Program-made: the position numbers and the translations under genes
Source of the DNA: an uncultured Duncaniella sp.
GTDB taxonomy: Bacteria > Bacteroidota > Bacteroidia > Bacteroidales > Muribaculaceae
Direction: 5' to 3'
DNA length: 64,000 nucleotides
Assembly (NCBI RefSeq): GCF_910578445.1
Contig: NZ_CAJTQC010000013.1
Location: 1-64,000 of the forward strand
The notes under the pieces: generated by a model
Database searches by the model: none
Told to the model about the DNA's origin: nothing
Seen by the model: the letters and a program-made list of their open reading frames with translations, nothing else
Shown: positions 52,066 through 64,000 of the stretch, in pieces
How positions within the stretch are numbered: position 1 is the stretch's first letter
Layout: each line of letters begins with the position of its first letter

Positions 52066-53076
52066 ATGAAAGTAGCAATCGTTGGCGTCAGTGGCGCCGT
52101 AGGTCAGGAATTCCTGCGAGTTCTTGACGAGCAGAATTTCCCAATCGACGAACTCCTTCTTTTCGGCTCTGAACGAAGCGCCGGTAAAACTTACTCATTC
52201 CGCGGTAAAGAATATACCGTCCGTCTGCTCCAGCACAACGACGATTTCAAGGGCGTCGATTTCGCCTTTGTATCGGCCGGCGCAGGTGTCTCGCGTGAAT
52301 TTGCCGAGACCATTACCAAACACGGAGCTGTGATGATTGACAATTCAAGCGCTTTCCGCATGGACGAGGATGTACCTCTGGTTGTCCCCGAGGTCAACGG
52401 CGAAGACGCATTCAACACCCCCCGCGGAATCATCGCCAATCCCAACTGCACCACAGCCATCATGGTCGTGGCACTCAAGCCCCTCAACGATATTTCACCC
52501 ATCAAACGCGTCCATGTGGCCACCTATCAGGCAGCTTCGGGTGCGGGAGCCGTAGCCATGCAGGAGCTTGAGAAACAGTATGCGGAACTCGCGGAAGGCA
52601 AAGAGCCCACAGTCGAAAAATTCGCCTATCAGCTTGCCTACAATCTCATCCCCCACATTGACGTGTTCCTCGACAACGACTACACCAAAGAGGAGATGAA
52701 GATGTATCACGAGACCAAGAAAATCATGCACGCACCGAATCTCGAAGTGAGCGCCACATGTATCCGTGTCCCGGTCATGCGTGCCCACAGCGAAGCCGTG
52801 TGGATTGAGACCGAGACCCCTGTCAGTGTTGAAGACGCCCGCCGTGCGTTCGAAAAAGCCGAAGGCCTTGTGGTCGTCGACGAACCCGCTGCCAAAAAAT
52901 ATCCTATGCCTCTTGACGCCGCCGGAAAAGACCCTGTCTATGCAGGACGTCTCCGCAAGGACATCGCCAATCCCAACGGCCTTACTTTCTGGCTCGTAGG
53001 CGACCAGATTAAGAAAGGAGCTGCCCTCAATGCCGTGCAGATTGCACAGTATATGATAGCTCATCCGAGAAACTAA
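52066..53076 (+). CDS. asd: Aspartate-semialdehyde dehydrogenase
   Basis: Asd reduces aspartyl phosphate to aspartate semialdehyde with NADPH, leading to lysine/diaminopimelate, threonine and methionine. The 336-residue protein shows the nucleotide-binding VAIVGVSGAVGQEF, the acyl-enzyme cysteine in NPNCTTAIM (Cys128), the QAASGAGAVAM segment, and RVPVMRAHSEAVWIE with the catalytic His. Single gene, 69 bases after the acyl-CoA synthetase, followed by two strong hairpins. Confidence 0.96.
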   Translation: MKVAIVGVSGAVGQEFLRVLDEQNFPIDELLLFGSERSAGKTYSFRGKEYTVRLLQHNDDFKGVDFAFVSAGAGVSREFAETITKHGAVMIDNSSAFRMDEDVPLVVPEVNGEDAFNTPRGIIANPNCTTAIMVVALKPLNDISPIKRVHVATYQAASGAGAVAMQELEKQYAELAEGKEPTVEKFAYQLAYNLIPHIDVFLDNDYTKEEMKMYHETKKIMHAPNLEVSATCIRVPVMRAHSEAVWIETETPVSVEDARRAFEKAEGLVVVDEPAAKKYPMPLDAAGKDPVYAGRLRKDIANPNGLTFWLVGDQIKKGAALNAVQIAQYMIAHPRN

Positions 53077-53118
53077 ACGCGCAGTTTAGCCAAAACGTCA
53101 CGTTTATATCAAATCATC

Positions 53119-53153
53119 ACTTTTCAGATTGTGTCAGTGACAGTCTGAAAAGT
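53119..53153. terminator. Hairpin after asd
   Basis: ACTTTTCAGA (53119-53128) is exactly complementary to TCTGAAAAGT (53144-53153), with inner TGT/ACA pairing. Confidence 0.6.
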
Positions 53154-53174
53154 AATGAAAATATAAAATAAAAA

Positions 53175-53222
53175 AAATAAATATGTAGGGGCTACCAACC
53201 GGAAGCTCCTACATATTTATTT
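53175..53222. terminator. Long-stem terminator between asd and nifJ
   Basis: A 19-bp stem with one G-T pair (53175-53193 with 53204-53222) around a 10-base loop. It is flanked by an A-run on the left and T-run on the right, and may serve either strand. Confidence 0.85.
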
Positions 53223-53288
53223 TTGCTATTTTTCACTGTCTATTAGGTTTTTTACAATAAGTATACCAATGTTTTCCAAAGTTTTTTG

Positions 53289-53297
53289 TATCTTTGC
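53289..53297 (+). promoter_or_regulatory. -7 promoter element of nifJ
   Basis: TATCTTTGC, 67 bases before the ATG, directly downstream of the long-stem terminator. Confidence 0.65.
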
Positions 53298-53364
53298 GGA
53301 TAACATTTTACACATACCATAGGAAACTAAAACTCAATTCTTTAAATAGATTACCAAAACCACT

Positions 53365-56922
<3,558 letters not shown>

Positions 56923-56946
56923 GAATAATCTTATTTAATAATACTC

Positions 56947-56996
56947 AACATAGTCTTTCCCTTCGGAATTTCACTTCCTTAGAGAAAGACTATGTT
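56947..56996 (+). terminator. Terminator after nifJ
   Basis: AACATAGTCTTTC (56947-56959) is exactly complementary to 56984-56996 (13 bp), with a TTTTAATAAAA tail. Confidence 0.75.
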
Positions 56997-57089
56997 TTAA
57001 TAAAACCTTACTTTTTACGACCTGCAGATAATCATCGAAATAGGACACAAATAAATAACAGGTCAGATAACCTAAATAACCAGTCAGAA

Positions 57090-58013
57090 ATGAAAAGGTA
57101 TTACACAGTTGCCATCGGTATAGCTATCTCAAGTTTCAACATTTTCGCATCGTCAGCCATCATCGAAAATCCGAACTCACAGTTGCAAACTCCACAGACA
57201 GAAGCAGACTCTCTGCGCCATGAGATTGCACTGCTCAAGGCTGAGAAAGAGCAAAACAATCTCCAACTGGCTCAAATTGCCAAAGATAATAAACTAAAGT
57301 CAATATGGGGAAGACCAAAATCATTCTCTATAGGATATATAAACACAACTCTTGACCAATCCTCAGTCGGCCTTCCGGACCGAGACGCGCGCTTCGGAGC
57401 TTTTTTCAGTTTTGCAAAAACATTCTATCTCCATAAAAAGCCTATTGCAAATCTTATAAAAATTGGACTTGACCTAAACTTTGAAGTCAATTATGTTAAC
57501 TATGAAAAAGGTCATAATTTCTCTGAAGGCCCTGATTTCAACTGGGACTGGCGTCCGGGACAAGATAATGAGCCCATTGATTACTCAAACAGCTATCTGG
57601 GCACTCACCAAATAGATTTGGGCATTGGCCTCGGACCATCCGTGACTATTGCACCCTTCTCATTCCTCTCAGGAAGCATCAACAATCTGAAAGCATCTTT
57701 CTACTATCATTTCACCCCATCTTTATCCAGTCTGCTATTCAGCGAATCAGATGATTTAAAACAAAGCTGGGCATTTAATCTCTACCGCTCCTATGGTGTG
57801 AAATTGAGCTATAAGAAACTTTCTTTAGGAATCGAGCACCGCAATGGAGAAGCCAAATATAAAGCGATGCCAATTGCCTATTATGAATATAAAGAGGAAT
57901 CAGGCAATCATTATTACGAAGATGAGGGCTATTGGTATGGAACAGCAAAAGAAGGAGACAAAGTGAAGTACAAAATCTCTGAATTCCGTGCCTACATAGG
58001 CATTAACTTCTGA
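57090..58013 (+). CDS. Outer-membrane beta-barrel protein with N-terminal coiled coil
   Basis: The 307-residue protein has a signal peptide (about 1-23), a short coiled-coil-like stretch (DSLRHEIALLKAEKEQNNLQLAQ, written here as two overlapping parts DSLRHEIALLKAEK and EQNNLQLAQ) and then alternating beta strands ending in RAYIGINF, typical of an outer-membrane barrel. The family is not recognised. It is clearly more AT-rich than its neighbours, which hints at more recent acquisition or relaxed selection. It is followed by a strong terminator. Confidence 0.7.
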   Translation: MKRYYTVAIGIAISSFNIFASSAIIENPNSQLQTPQTEADSLRHEIALLKAEKEQNNLQLAQIAKDNKLKSIWGRPKSFSIGYINTTLDQSSVGLPDRDARFGAFFSFAKTFYLHKKPIANLIKIGLDLNFEVNYVNYEKGHNFSEGPDFNWDWRPGQDNEPIDYSNSYLGTHQIDLGIGLGPSVTIAPFSFLSGSINNLKASFYYHFTPSLSSLLFSESDDLKQSWAFNLYRSYGVKLSYKKLSLGIEHRNGEAKYKAMPIAYYEYKEESGNHYYEDEGYWYGTAKEGDKVKYKISEFRAYIGINF

Positions 58014-58048
58014 TTTACTCCAGTCATCCTCAGACTTTGAAAAATATC

Positions 58049-58100
58049 CGGTCGGTTCTTGAGAGCATTTCTGCGAATGTCTCAAGAGCCGACCGTTTTT
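58049..58100 (+). terminator. Rho-independent terminator before purC
   Basis: CGGTCGGTTCTTGAG (58049-58063) pairs with CTCAAGAGCCGACCG (58081-58095), one G-T pair, then TTTTT. Confidence 0.9.
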
Positions 58101-58167
58101 AATCATTATTTAAATGTTTCGGTCAAACTCACCATAAAATGGTGTTGACGCTATGACGATTTTTTTG

Positions 58168-58176
58168 TAATTTTGC
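58168..58176 (+). promoter_or_regulatory. -7 promoter element of purC
   Basis: TAATTTTGC, 37 bases before the ATG. TGTTG ending at 58147, 20 bases upstream, may be the -33. Confidence 0.6.
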
Positions 58177-58213
58177 CTCAGTATATAACCCAACCAATAC
58201 CAAACAACAACTC

Positions 58214-59164
58214 ATGGCTACAACTTTGGTTAACACCGATTTTCATTTCCCCGGACAGACTGCAGTCTATCACGGAAAAGTGCGTGACGTCTACACCATC
58301 AATGACGACCTTCTTGTCATGGTCGCAACCGACCGCATCTCAGCCTTCGACGTAATCCTCCCCAAAGGCATCCCCTACAAAGGACAGGCCCTCAACCAGA
58401 TAGCAGCGTCATTCCTCGACGCTACCGCCGACATCGTCCCCAACTGGAAGATTGCCGTGCCCGACCCTATGGTCACCGTCGGCTACCGTTGCGAAGGACT
58501 CCGCCTCGAAATGATCATCCGTGGCTATCTCGCAGGCAGCGCATGGCGCGACTACAAGAACGGAATGCGTGAAATCTGTGGCGTGAAGCTCCCCGAAGGC
58601 ATGGTAGAGAATCAGGCATTCCCCGAACCCATCATAACCCCCACAACCAAGGCCGATGCAGGTCACGACGAGAACATCTCGCGTGAGGAAGCCATCGCTC
58701 AGGGAATCGTGACTGAAGAACAGTTCGACACAATGGCGGCCTACACCCGCGCCCTCTTCAAACGCGGTTCGGAAATGGCAGCTGAAAAGGGACTCATCCT
58801 TGTCGACACCAAATATGAATTCGGTCTGCGCGAAGGCAAAGTGATTCTTATCGACGAAATCCATACTCCCGACTCATCGCGCTACTTCTATGCCGAAGGC
58901 TACGAGGAACGTCTCGCCAAGGGCGAACCCCAGCGTCAGCTCTCAAAGGAATTCGTGCGCGAATGGCTTATGGCCAACGGCTTCATGGGCAAGGAAGGCC
59001 AACAGGTTCCTGAAATGACCGATGCCTTCTGCGAGGAGGTTTCCGAACGCTACATCGAGCTTTACGAGCATATCACAGGCAAGAAATTCGAAAAAGCTCC
59101 CGAAGCACATCTCGAAGACCGCATCGCCAAAAACGTGCTCGACTGCCTCACAAATCTCCAGTAA
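58214..59164 (+). CDS. purC: Phosphoribosylaminoimidazole-succinocarboxamide synthase
   Basis: PurC joins aspartate to CAIR in purine synthesis (SAICAR). The 316-residue protein has GKVRDVYTINDDLLVMVATDRISAFD at the N-terminus (ATP-binding; motifs GKVRDVY and DRISAFD), RGYLAGSAWRDY, and VDTKYEFGL...IDEIHTPDSSRYF. It is longer than the E. coli form (237 residues), matching the larger type common in Bacteroidetes. A methyltransferase gene follows by 36 bases. Confidence 0.95.
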   Translation: MATTLVNTDFHFPGQTAVYHGKVRDVYTINDDLLVMVATDRISAFDVILPKGIPYKGQALNQIAASFLDATADIVPNWKIAVPDPMVTVGYRCEGLRLEMIIRGYLAGSAWRDYKNGMREICGVKLPEGMVENQAFPEPIITPTTKADAGHDENISREEAIAQGIVTEEQFDTMAAYTRALFKRGSEMAAEKGLILVDTKYEFGLREGKVILIDEIHTPDSSRYFYAEGYEERLAKGEPQRQLSKEFVREWLMANGFMGKEGQQVPEMTDAFCEEVSERYIELYEHITGKKFEKAPEAHLEDRIAKNVLDCLTNLQ

Positions 59165-59200
59165 GCCCACAGGCCAATTCTTTTTATAAAAAGCTGTTAA

Positions 59201-59938
59201 GTGCAAGTAGAAAAAATCAATCCCTACACCGACGATTCGCGCCACAAGACCGAACAGGTGCGCGAGATGTTCGACTCCATCGCCCCGGCCTATGATTTCA
59301 TGAACCGGGCGATGACGTTCGGCATCGACCGCCTGTGGCGCAGACGCGCCGTGAGGATGATGCGCGATGTCGCCCACCGTGATGTCCTTGACATCGCCAC
59401 CGGGACAGGAGACCTCGCAATCATGATGGCAAAGGATATGGACGATGCCAGAATCACCGGACTCGACCTCTCGGAAGGGATGATTGAAATCGGCCGCAGG
59501 AAAGTGGCTGAAAGCGGACTCGACAAGCGCATATCATTCCAGACCGGCGACTGCCTCGCACTGCCGTTTGCCGACAACTCGTTTGACTGCATAAGCTGTG
59601 CCTACGGTGTCAGAAACTTCGAAAATCTGGCGGCCGGCTACAAGGAGATGCAACGCGTCCTGCGTCCGGGAGGTCTGCTCGTCGTCATCGAACTGTCGAC
59701 TCCTTCGTCAGCTCTCGTCAAGCCGTTCTACAATCTCTACACGCGCTATCTGATACCGGCTGTCGGGAGAATGGTGTCAAAAGACACCCGTGCCTACAGC
59801 TATCTGCCGGAATCCATCGCAGCTGTCCCACAGCGCGAACGTATGTGCCGGATTATGCGTGAGGCCGGACTGACCGACTGCCGTTATCTGCCCCTGACAT
59901 TCGGGACGTGCACAATCTACACAGCTTCGACCAACTGA
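59201..59938 (+). CDS. ubiE: Demethylmenaquinone methyltransferase
   Basis: The 245-residue SAM-dependent enzyme does the last methylation in menaquinone synthesis (MenG/UbiE). Motifs: AYDFMNRAMTFGIDRLWRR, the SAM loop DIATGTGDLAIMMA, CAYGVRNFENLA and RPGGLLVVIELSTPSS. The start is GTG at 59201, with no better ATG nearby. It is likely co-transcribed with purC. Ubiquinone use is improbable in this phylum, so the menaquinone role is preferred. Confidence 0.93.
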   Translation: MQVEKINPYTDDSRHKTEQVREMFDSIAPAYDFMNRAMTFGIDRLWRRRAVRMMRDVAHRDVLDIATGTGDLAIMMAKDMDDARITGLDLSEGMIEIGRRKVAESGLDKRISFQTGDCLALPFADNSFDCISCAYGVRNFENLAAGYKEMQRVLRPGGLLVVIELSTPSSALVKPFYNLYTRYLIPAVGRMVSKDTRAYSYLPESIAAVPQRERMCRIMREAGLTDCRYLPLTFGTCTIYTASTN

Positions 59939-59982
59939 CAACAATCCATTAAATTACAAACCCTTATAAACTCAAAAGTCTT

Positions 59983-60324
59983 ATGTCAAACAACAACAAT
60001 AATCCCAACGAAATAAAGATTGAACTTACACCCGATGTGGCTCGTGGAATCTACTCAAATCTTGCTGTGATTTCCCACGGTGCTAACGAATTTTTCATCG
60101 ATTTCATCACCATGGCCCCCAACATGCCTCAGGCCAAGGTGCAGTCACGCATCATCATGACTCCCGAAAACGCCAAGAACCTCCTCGGCGCTCTTATGGA
60201 GAATGTGAAGAAATATGAATCTACTTTCGGTGAAATCCGTCCGAAGCGCCCCGTAAACATGGGTGGCAACAACGGCGGAAACGGCGAAATCCCCAACCCA
60301 TTCATCATGGGTGGAAAAGCCTGA
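59983..60324 (+). CDS. DUF3467-family protein
   Basis: The 113-residue soluble protein has an Asn-rich start, the conserved core IELTPDVARGIYSNLAVISHG, FFIDFITMAPNMPQAKV and SRIIMTPENAKNLLGALMENV, and a Gly/Asn-rich tail ending MGGKA. This matches DUF3467, small conserved proteins of unknown function in Bacteroidetes and others. It lies 44 bases after ubiE and before a large inverted repeat. Confidence 0.85.
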   Translation: MSNNNNNPNEIKIELTPDVARGIYSNLAVISHGANEFFIDFITMAPNMPQAKVQSRIIMTPENAKNLLGALMENVKKYESTFGEIRPKRPVNMGGNNGGNGEIPNPFIMGGKA

Positions 60325-60343
60325 TTCATTTAACGTATAATCC

Positions 60344-60423
60344 ATAATTCATAATGCATAATGCATAGGAGGCTCACGCGGAATCTCGCGTAAAGCGACC
60401 ATGCATTATGCATTATGAATTAT
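60344..60423. repeat. Perfect 23-bp inverted repeat with an inner hairpin
   Basis: Arms at 60344-60366 and 60401-60423 are exactly complementary and are themselves built of tandem ATAATGCAT units. The 34-base middle contains ACGCG/CGCGT (60376-60380, 60387-60391). The right arm ends 13 bases before the cysS ATG. It may be a dispersed palindromic (REP/MITE-like) element, a terminator for the ubiE/DUF3467 transcript, or an RNA switch on cysS. Confidence 0.75.
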
Positions 60424-60436
60424 AAACAGGACAAAA

Positions 60437-61921
60437 ATGATTGACAACAATTTTACTATCTACAACACACTGACCCGCACCAAACAGCTTTTCACCCCTA
60501 TCCATGAGGGGAAAGTTGGAATGTATGTGTGCGGGCCGACCGTCTACGGCGACGGACATCTCGGACATGCGCGTCCGGCCATCACATTCGATGTCCTTTT
60601 CCGCTACCTCAGCCATCTTGGCTACAAGGTGCGCTATGTCCGCAATATCACCGATGTCGGTCATCTCGAACACGATGCCGACGACGGAGAGGACAAGATT
60701 GCCAAGAAAGCGCGTCTTGAACAGCTCGAACCGATGGAAGTGGTTCAGCACTATCTGACCCGCTACCATAAGGCAATGGACGCTCTCAACGTGCTTCCCC
60801 CTTCAATCGAGCCACACGCTTCGGGTCATATCATCGAACAGATTGAATACATCAAGAAAATCCTCGACAGCGGATATGCCTACATTTCCGACGGTTCGGT
60901 CTATTTCGATGTCCCCAAATTCAACAAGGAGCACCCCTACGGCAAGCTCTCAGGCCGAAACATCGACGAACTTTACGCCAACACCCGCACACTCGACGGA
61001 CAGGACCAGAAACGCCATCCGGCCGACTTCGCACTCTGGAAAAAGGCTGCGCCAGAACACATCATGCACTGGCCGTCGCCTTGGAGCGAAGGATTCCCCG
61101 GCTGGCATCTCGAATGCTCGACAATGGGTGAGAAATATCTCGGCGAGACCTTCGACATACACGGTGGCGGCATGGACCTCATGTTCCCCCACCACGAATG
61201 TGAGATAGCTCAGTCCGTTGCCCACAACGGCCACGACACCGTCCGCTACTGGATGCACAACAACATGATTACCATCAACGGCAAGAAGATGGGCAAATCG
61301 CTCGGCAACTTCATCACCCTCGACGAATTTTTCAACGGGACTCACCCGCTGCTCGAACAGGCCTATTCGCCGATGACAATCCGCTTCTTCATCCTGCAGG
61401 CTCATTACCGCGGGACTGTCGACTTCTCCAACGAAGCTCTCAAGGCATCTGAAAAAGCGCTCGGACGCATGCTCGAAGGCTATCGCAGACTTCAGGAACT
61501 TACGCCAGCCGACGAATCGACAATCGACGTCAGCAATATCCGCCGCAAATGCTACGAGGCTATGGACGACGACATGAACACTCCGATTGTCATCGCAAAC
61601 CTCTTCGACGCGCTCCGCCTCGTCAATCAGGTGAAGGACGGACACGCAAAAGCCACACAGGCCGACATCGACGAGCTTAAAGCCGTGTTCGACATTTTCC
61701 TTGTCGACATACTCGGAGTGCGCACTGAAATGGCCGGAAGCGGCGACAACGGTGAGGCACTGCGTCCGTTCGAGCAGGCAATGGACCTCCTGCTTGAAAT
61801 GCGTGCAAAGGCAAAGGCCAACAAGGACTGGGCCACATCCGACCTGATTCGTGACCGCCTTGCAGCCATCGGATTTACGGTCAAGGACACAAAAGACGGT
61901 GCTGAGTGGAAACTAAGCTGA
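60437..61921 (+). CDS. cysS: Cysteine--tRNA ligase
   Basis: CysS charges tRNA-Cys. The 494-residue class I synthetase has the zinc Cys in MYVCGPTVYG, the HIGH equivalent HLGH (GDGHLGHARP), CSTMGEKYLG, HGGGMDLMFPHHECEIAQS and the KMSKS equivalent KMGKS. Full length. Its start lies just after a large inverted repeat. The 3' end overlaps the GTG start of the mechanosensitive channel gene by 16 bases. Confidence 0.96.
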   Translation: MIDNNFTIYNTLTRTKQLFTPIHEGKVGMYVCGPTVYGDGHLGHARPAITFDVLFRYLSHLGYKVRYVRNITDVGHLEHDADDGEDKIAKKARLEQLEPMEVVQHYLTRYHKAMDALNVLPPSIEPHASGHIIEQIEYIKKILDSGYAYISDGSVYFDVPKFNKEHPYGKLSGRNIDELYANTRTLDGQDQKRHPADFALWKKAAPEHIMHWPSPWSEGFPGWHLECSTMGEKYLGETFDIHGGGMDLMFPHHECEIAQSVAHNGHDTVRYWMHNNMITINGKKMGKSLGNFITLDEFFNGTHPLLEQAYSPMTIRFFILQAHYRGTVDFSNEALKASEKALGRMLEGYRRLQELTPADESTIDVSNIRRKCYEAMDDDMNTPIVIANLFDALRLVNQVKDGHAKATQADIDELKAVFDIFLVDILGVRTEMAGSGDNGEALRPFEQAMDLLLEMRAKAKANKDWATSDLIRDRLAAIGFTVKDTKDGAEWKLS

Positions 61922-63126
61922 TAGCCGGTTATCTCGACTGGGCCACAGAAATAATGCGCGGTTGGGGAGTAGGCGAAAGTCTGCTCCACTTCTGCGCAAC
62001 TCTTTTGATTGCCGGCGGCGCTCTGCTGCTGGCGTGGCTGCTATATTTCGTCGTCACTCGATATGTCATTCCGGGTGTGCTGAAACTTGTCAGCATAACC
62101 GATGCCAAGTGGGACGACATTCTGTTCAACGAACGTCTGCTCAGGGTAGTGGCCGAACTCGCCTGTGTGCTGCTCATGCAGGCGACCATCCCCGACGGAC
62201 TGGCCTACTATCCGACATTGCAGAGCCTCGCCGTGCTTACATTCAGGATACTGATAGTCTGCGTCGCAGTCCATCTCATCAACCGCTTCCTGCTTGCGGT
62301 CTATGAACTGATTGAGAAATCTTCGTCGGGACGGGCATCATCGCTTAAGGGCATACGCCAGATGCTTCAGGTAATATCGGTGTCAATCGGTGTCATCATC
62401 ATCATCTCGATTCTCGCCAATAAGAATCCGCTGACTGTCATCACCGGCTTGGGTGCTGCCGCCACGGTGCTGATGTTGGTGTTCAAAGACTCGATTATGG
62501 GTGTTGTGGCCGGCGTGCAGCTGACACTGAACGATATGCTACGCCCCGGCGACTGGATTACAGTCCCGGCCCGCAACATAAACGGCACAGTGCTTGAAGT
62601 GGGACTTACGACAGTCAAAGTCCAGAATTTCGACATGACGATTGTCACGATCCCGCCCTATGCGCTCGTAAGCGAATCATTCCAGAACTGGCGTGGAATG
62701 ACCGATTCACGCGGCCGACGCATCAACCGGGCAGTGACCATAGATGTCAATAGTGTCAGATTCTGCGACGAAGAGACCTTGCGTGAGCTTAAAAAAGAAG
62801 AATGGTGGGGTCAGCTCGACCACTCATGTCCTCACGTCAACCTGACGCTGTTCAGAAAATATCTCGAACACTATATCTCTACGCTTCCCGAAATGAAGAC
62901 CGACGACAACATGGTCTTCATGGTGCGCGAACTCGCTCCGACATCTGAGGGAATACCTCTCGAACTGTATTTCTTCACCTCGCTCACTTCATGGAAGCCT
63001 TATGAACATTTTCAGGCTCAGGTCATAGACCATGTGCTTGCATCGGTCCACCGTTTCGGACTCCGAATTTATCAGGCTCCGTCAGGACGCGACGTCGCGA
63101 TGCTCGCTACTGCAAGAAACAACTAA
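61906..63126 (+). CDS. MscS-family mechanosensitive ion channel
   Basis: The 406-residue inner-membrane protein has four predicted helices and the MscS core: a pore helix region GLGAAATVLMLVFKDSIMGVVAG, then the beta domain (LRPGDWITVPARNINGTVLEVGLTTVKVQ; key parts PGDWITVP and VEVGLTTVK-like), and a cytoplasmic C-terminal domain. The start used is GTG 61906 inside cysS; a later ATG at 61954 is possible. Larger than E. coli MscS (286 residues), like the YbdG-type group. Gating may protect against osmotic downshift. Confidence 0.87.
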   Translation: METKLIAGYLDWATEIMRGWGVGESLLHFCATLLIAGGALLLAWLLYFVVTRYVIPGVLKLVSITDAKWDDILFNERLLRVVAELACVLLMQATIPDGLAYYPTLQSLAVLTFRILIVCVAVHLINRFLLAVYELIEKSSSGRASSLKGIRQMLQVISVSIGVIIIISILANKNPLTVITGLGAAATVLMLVFKDSIMGVVAGVQLTLNDMLRPGDWITVPARNINGTVLEVGLTTVKVQNFDMTIVTIPPYALVSESFQNWRGMTDSRGRRINRAVTIDVNSVRFCDEETLRELKKEEWWGQLDHSCPHVNLTLFRKYLEHYISTLPEMKTDDNMVFMVRELAPTSEGIPLELYFFTSLTSWKPYEHFQAQVIDHVLASVHRFGLRIYQAPSGRDVAMLATARNN

Positions 63127-63134
63127 AAAATAAA

Positions 63135-63163
63135 CGAGAAGATGATATCACATCGTCTTCTCG
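63135..63163 (+). terminator. Terminator after the MscS-type gene
   Basis: CGAGAAGATGAT (63135-63146) pairs with ATCGTCTTCTCG (63152-63163), one G-T pair, 5-base loop. Confidence 0.75.
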
Positions 63164-63404
63164 CTTAGATAATAAACCAATCATTATCACATTTCTTGCA
63201 ATGGAAAAAGTAATTTTGCTATGTACTTATAAAACGTGTCACGTCTAAAAAGGTTCAATGCAGAATGAAAAATTTTTATTTTATTCCAATATTTTTGTCA
63301 ACTCTCCGAAAATAGCTAACTTAGCAATCAGAATTAAATTCAGGAGAAATTGTAATTAACAAATTTTACGCGAGCCGTGCACATCTGTTGCCCGCTCGGG
63401 GTGT

Positions 63405-63413
63405 TAAATTTGC
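63405..63413 (+). promoter_or_regulatory. -7 promoter element of recA
   Basis: TAAATTTGC, 38 bases before the ATG at 63452. Confidence 0.6.
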
Positions 63414-63451
63414 AATGTTAATGATTGAAATATAAACTACACAGAATATCT

Positions 63452-64000
63452 ATGGCAAAAAAGGAAACAACCATAAAGGCTTCTAAGGAGAAGGAAACCG
63501 ATCCCGCAAAAGCCAAACTCAACGCTCTCGCACAGGCTCTCGGCAACATCGAGAAGAATTTCGGACGTGGAGCCATCATGAAGCTCGGCGACGAAAATAT
63601 CGAAAACGTCGAAGTCATCCCGACCGGCTCGATCGGTCTCAACCACGCCCTCGGTGTAGGCGGTTATCCGCGCGGACGTATAATCGAGATTTACGGTCCG
63701 GAATCATCCGGTAAGACCACCCTTGCAATCCACGCTATCGCCGAAGCACAGAAGGCCGGAGGAATCGCCGCCATCATCGACGCGGAGCATGCTTTTGACC
63801 GCTTCTATGCCGAAAAGCTCGGAGTCGATGTCAATAACCTCCTCATGGCGCAGCCCGACAACGGCGAGCAGGCACTTGAGATAGCCGAACAGCTCATACG
63901 TTCATCGGCAATCGACATCCTTGTTGTCGACTCAGTGGCCGCACTTACCCCGAAAAGCGAAATTGACGGCGACATGGGCGACAAGAATGTAGGCGTTCAG
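63452..64000 (+). CDS. recA: Recombinase A, 5' part (runs off the window)
   Basis: RecA is the DNA strand-exchange ATPase that also triggers the SOS response. The 183 visible residues include a Lys-rich start, NFGRGAIMKLGD, the Walker A motif GPESSGKTT, IDAEHAFD, the Walker B stretch DILVVDSVAAL, and EIDGDMGD at the edge of loop L1. The remaining about 160 residues are outside the window. Confidence 0.97.
   Translation, partial: MAKKETTIKASKEKETDPAKAKLNALAQALGNIEKNFGRGAIMKLGDENIENVEVIPTGSIGLNHALGVGGYPRGRIIEIYGPESSGKTTLAIHAIAEAQKAGGIAAIIDAEHAFDRFYAEKLGVDVNNLLMAQPDNGEQALEIAEQLIRSSAIDILVVDSVAALTPKSEIDGDMGDKNVGVQ

Larger units (their letters stand above)
63127..63451. other. Region between the MscS-type gene and recA, 325 bases
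   Basis: It holds the terminator at 63135-63163, an AT-rich stretch with nothing recognisable, and the recA promoter (63405-63413). A short CGAGC/GCTCG pair near 63371-63397 could be a small hairpin or operator. No E. coli-type LexA box is seen. Confidence 0.5.

Noticed and set aside
60950..61645. 231-codon minus-strand frame inside cysS
   Set aside because: Shadow of cysS with no recognisable protein features.

Overview
The window looks like a chromosomal segment of a gut Bacteroidales bacterium, plausibly family Muribaculaceae (my guess, from roughly 50% GC and gene content). Signs of the phylum are a SusC/SusD pair, GH97 and C10 families, T9SS-like C-terminal tails, a TGS-type nucleoside kinase, and at least a dozen copies of the Bacteroidetes -7 promoter element TAnnTTTG(C) placed just upstream of genes. 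I see no phage, insertion sequence, CRISPR array, tRNA or rRNA.

Left part (1-14.7 kb): an S41 peptidase, an outer-membrane barrel, then a biotin operon bioA-bioF-bioG/bioC fusion-bioD with overlapping or close-set genes. Next come a DEDDy 3'-5' exonuclease, a small membrane protein, a formate/nitrite transporter, a Crp/Fnr regulator, the ribosome-associated ABC-F protein EttA, an MFS exporter, and ruvX-def. 14.8-21.6 kb: a pectate lyase (PL10), a GH97 alpha-glucosidase, and a secreted C10 cysteine protease followed one base later by a lipoprotein. 21.7-31.9 kb: nucleoside kinase, pheT (preceded by a short upstream ORF that overlaps its start), a YebC-family protein, a polytopic membrane protein, an AlkD-like HEAT protein and a patatin with a C-terminal barrel.

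31.9-39.2 kb: a nine-gene minus-strand lipid cluster. It runs pdxA, nucleotidyltransferase, ATP-grasp, pgpA-like phosphatase, GtrA, CDP-alcohol phosphatidyltransferase, PAP2/IPC-synthase-like, a second CDP-alcohol phosphatidyltransferase, HAD. The core resembles the inositol phospho- and sphingolipid cluster of Bacteroides thetaiotaomicron, but no inositol-phosphate synthase is present here. Where I would expect it there is an ATP-grasp protein and a nucleotidyltransferase. This is the most interesting locus in the window.

39.2-50 kb: a pectin-type utilisation locus of susC, susD, an unrecognised secreted protein and a large PL1-like pectate lyase, with a full promoter and a long leader but no local regulator. 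50-64 kb: mostly housekeeping genes, namely acyl-CoA synthetase, asd, pyruvate:ferredoxin oxidoreductase, an outer-membrane protein, purC, menG/ubiE, a DUF3467 protein, cysS, an MscS channel, and the 5' part of recA running off the right edge. Many gene ends carry strong hairpin terminators, listed individually. A perfect 23-bp inverted repeat lies just before cysS.
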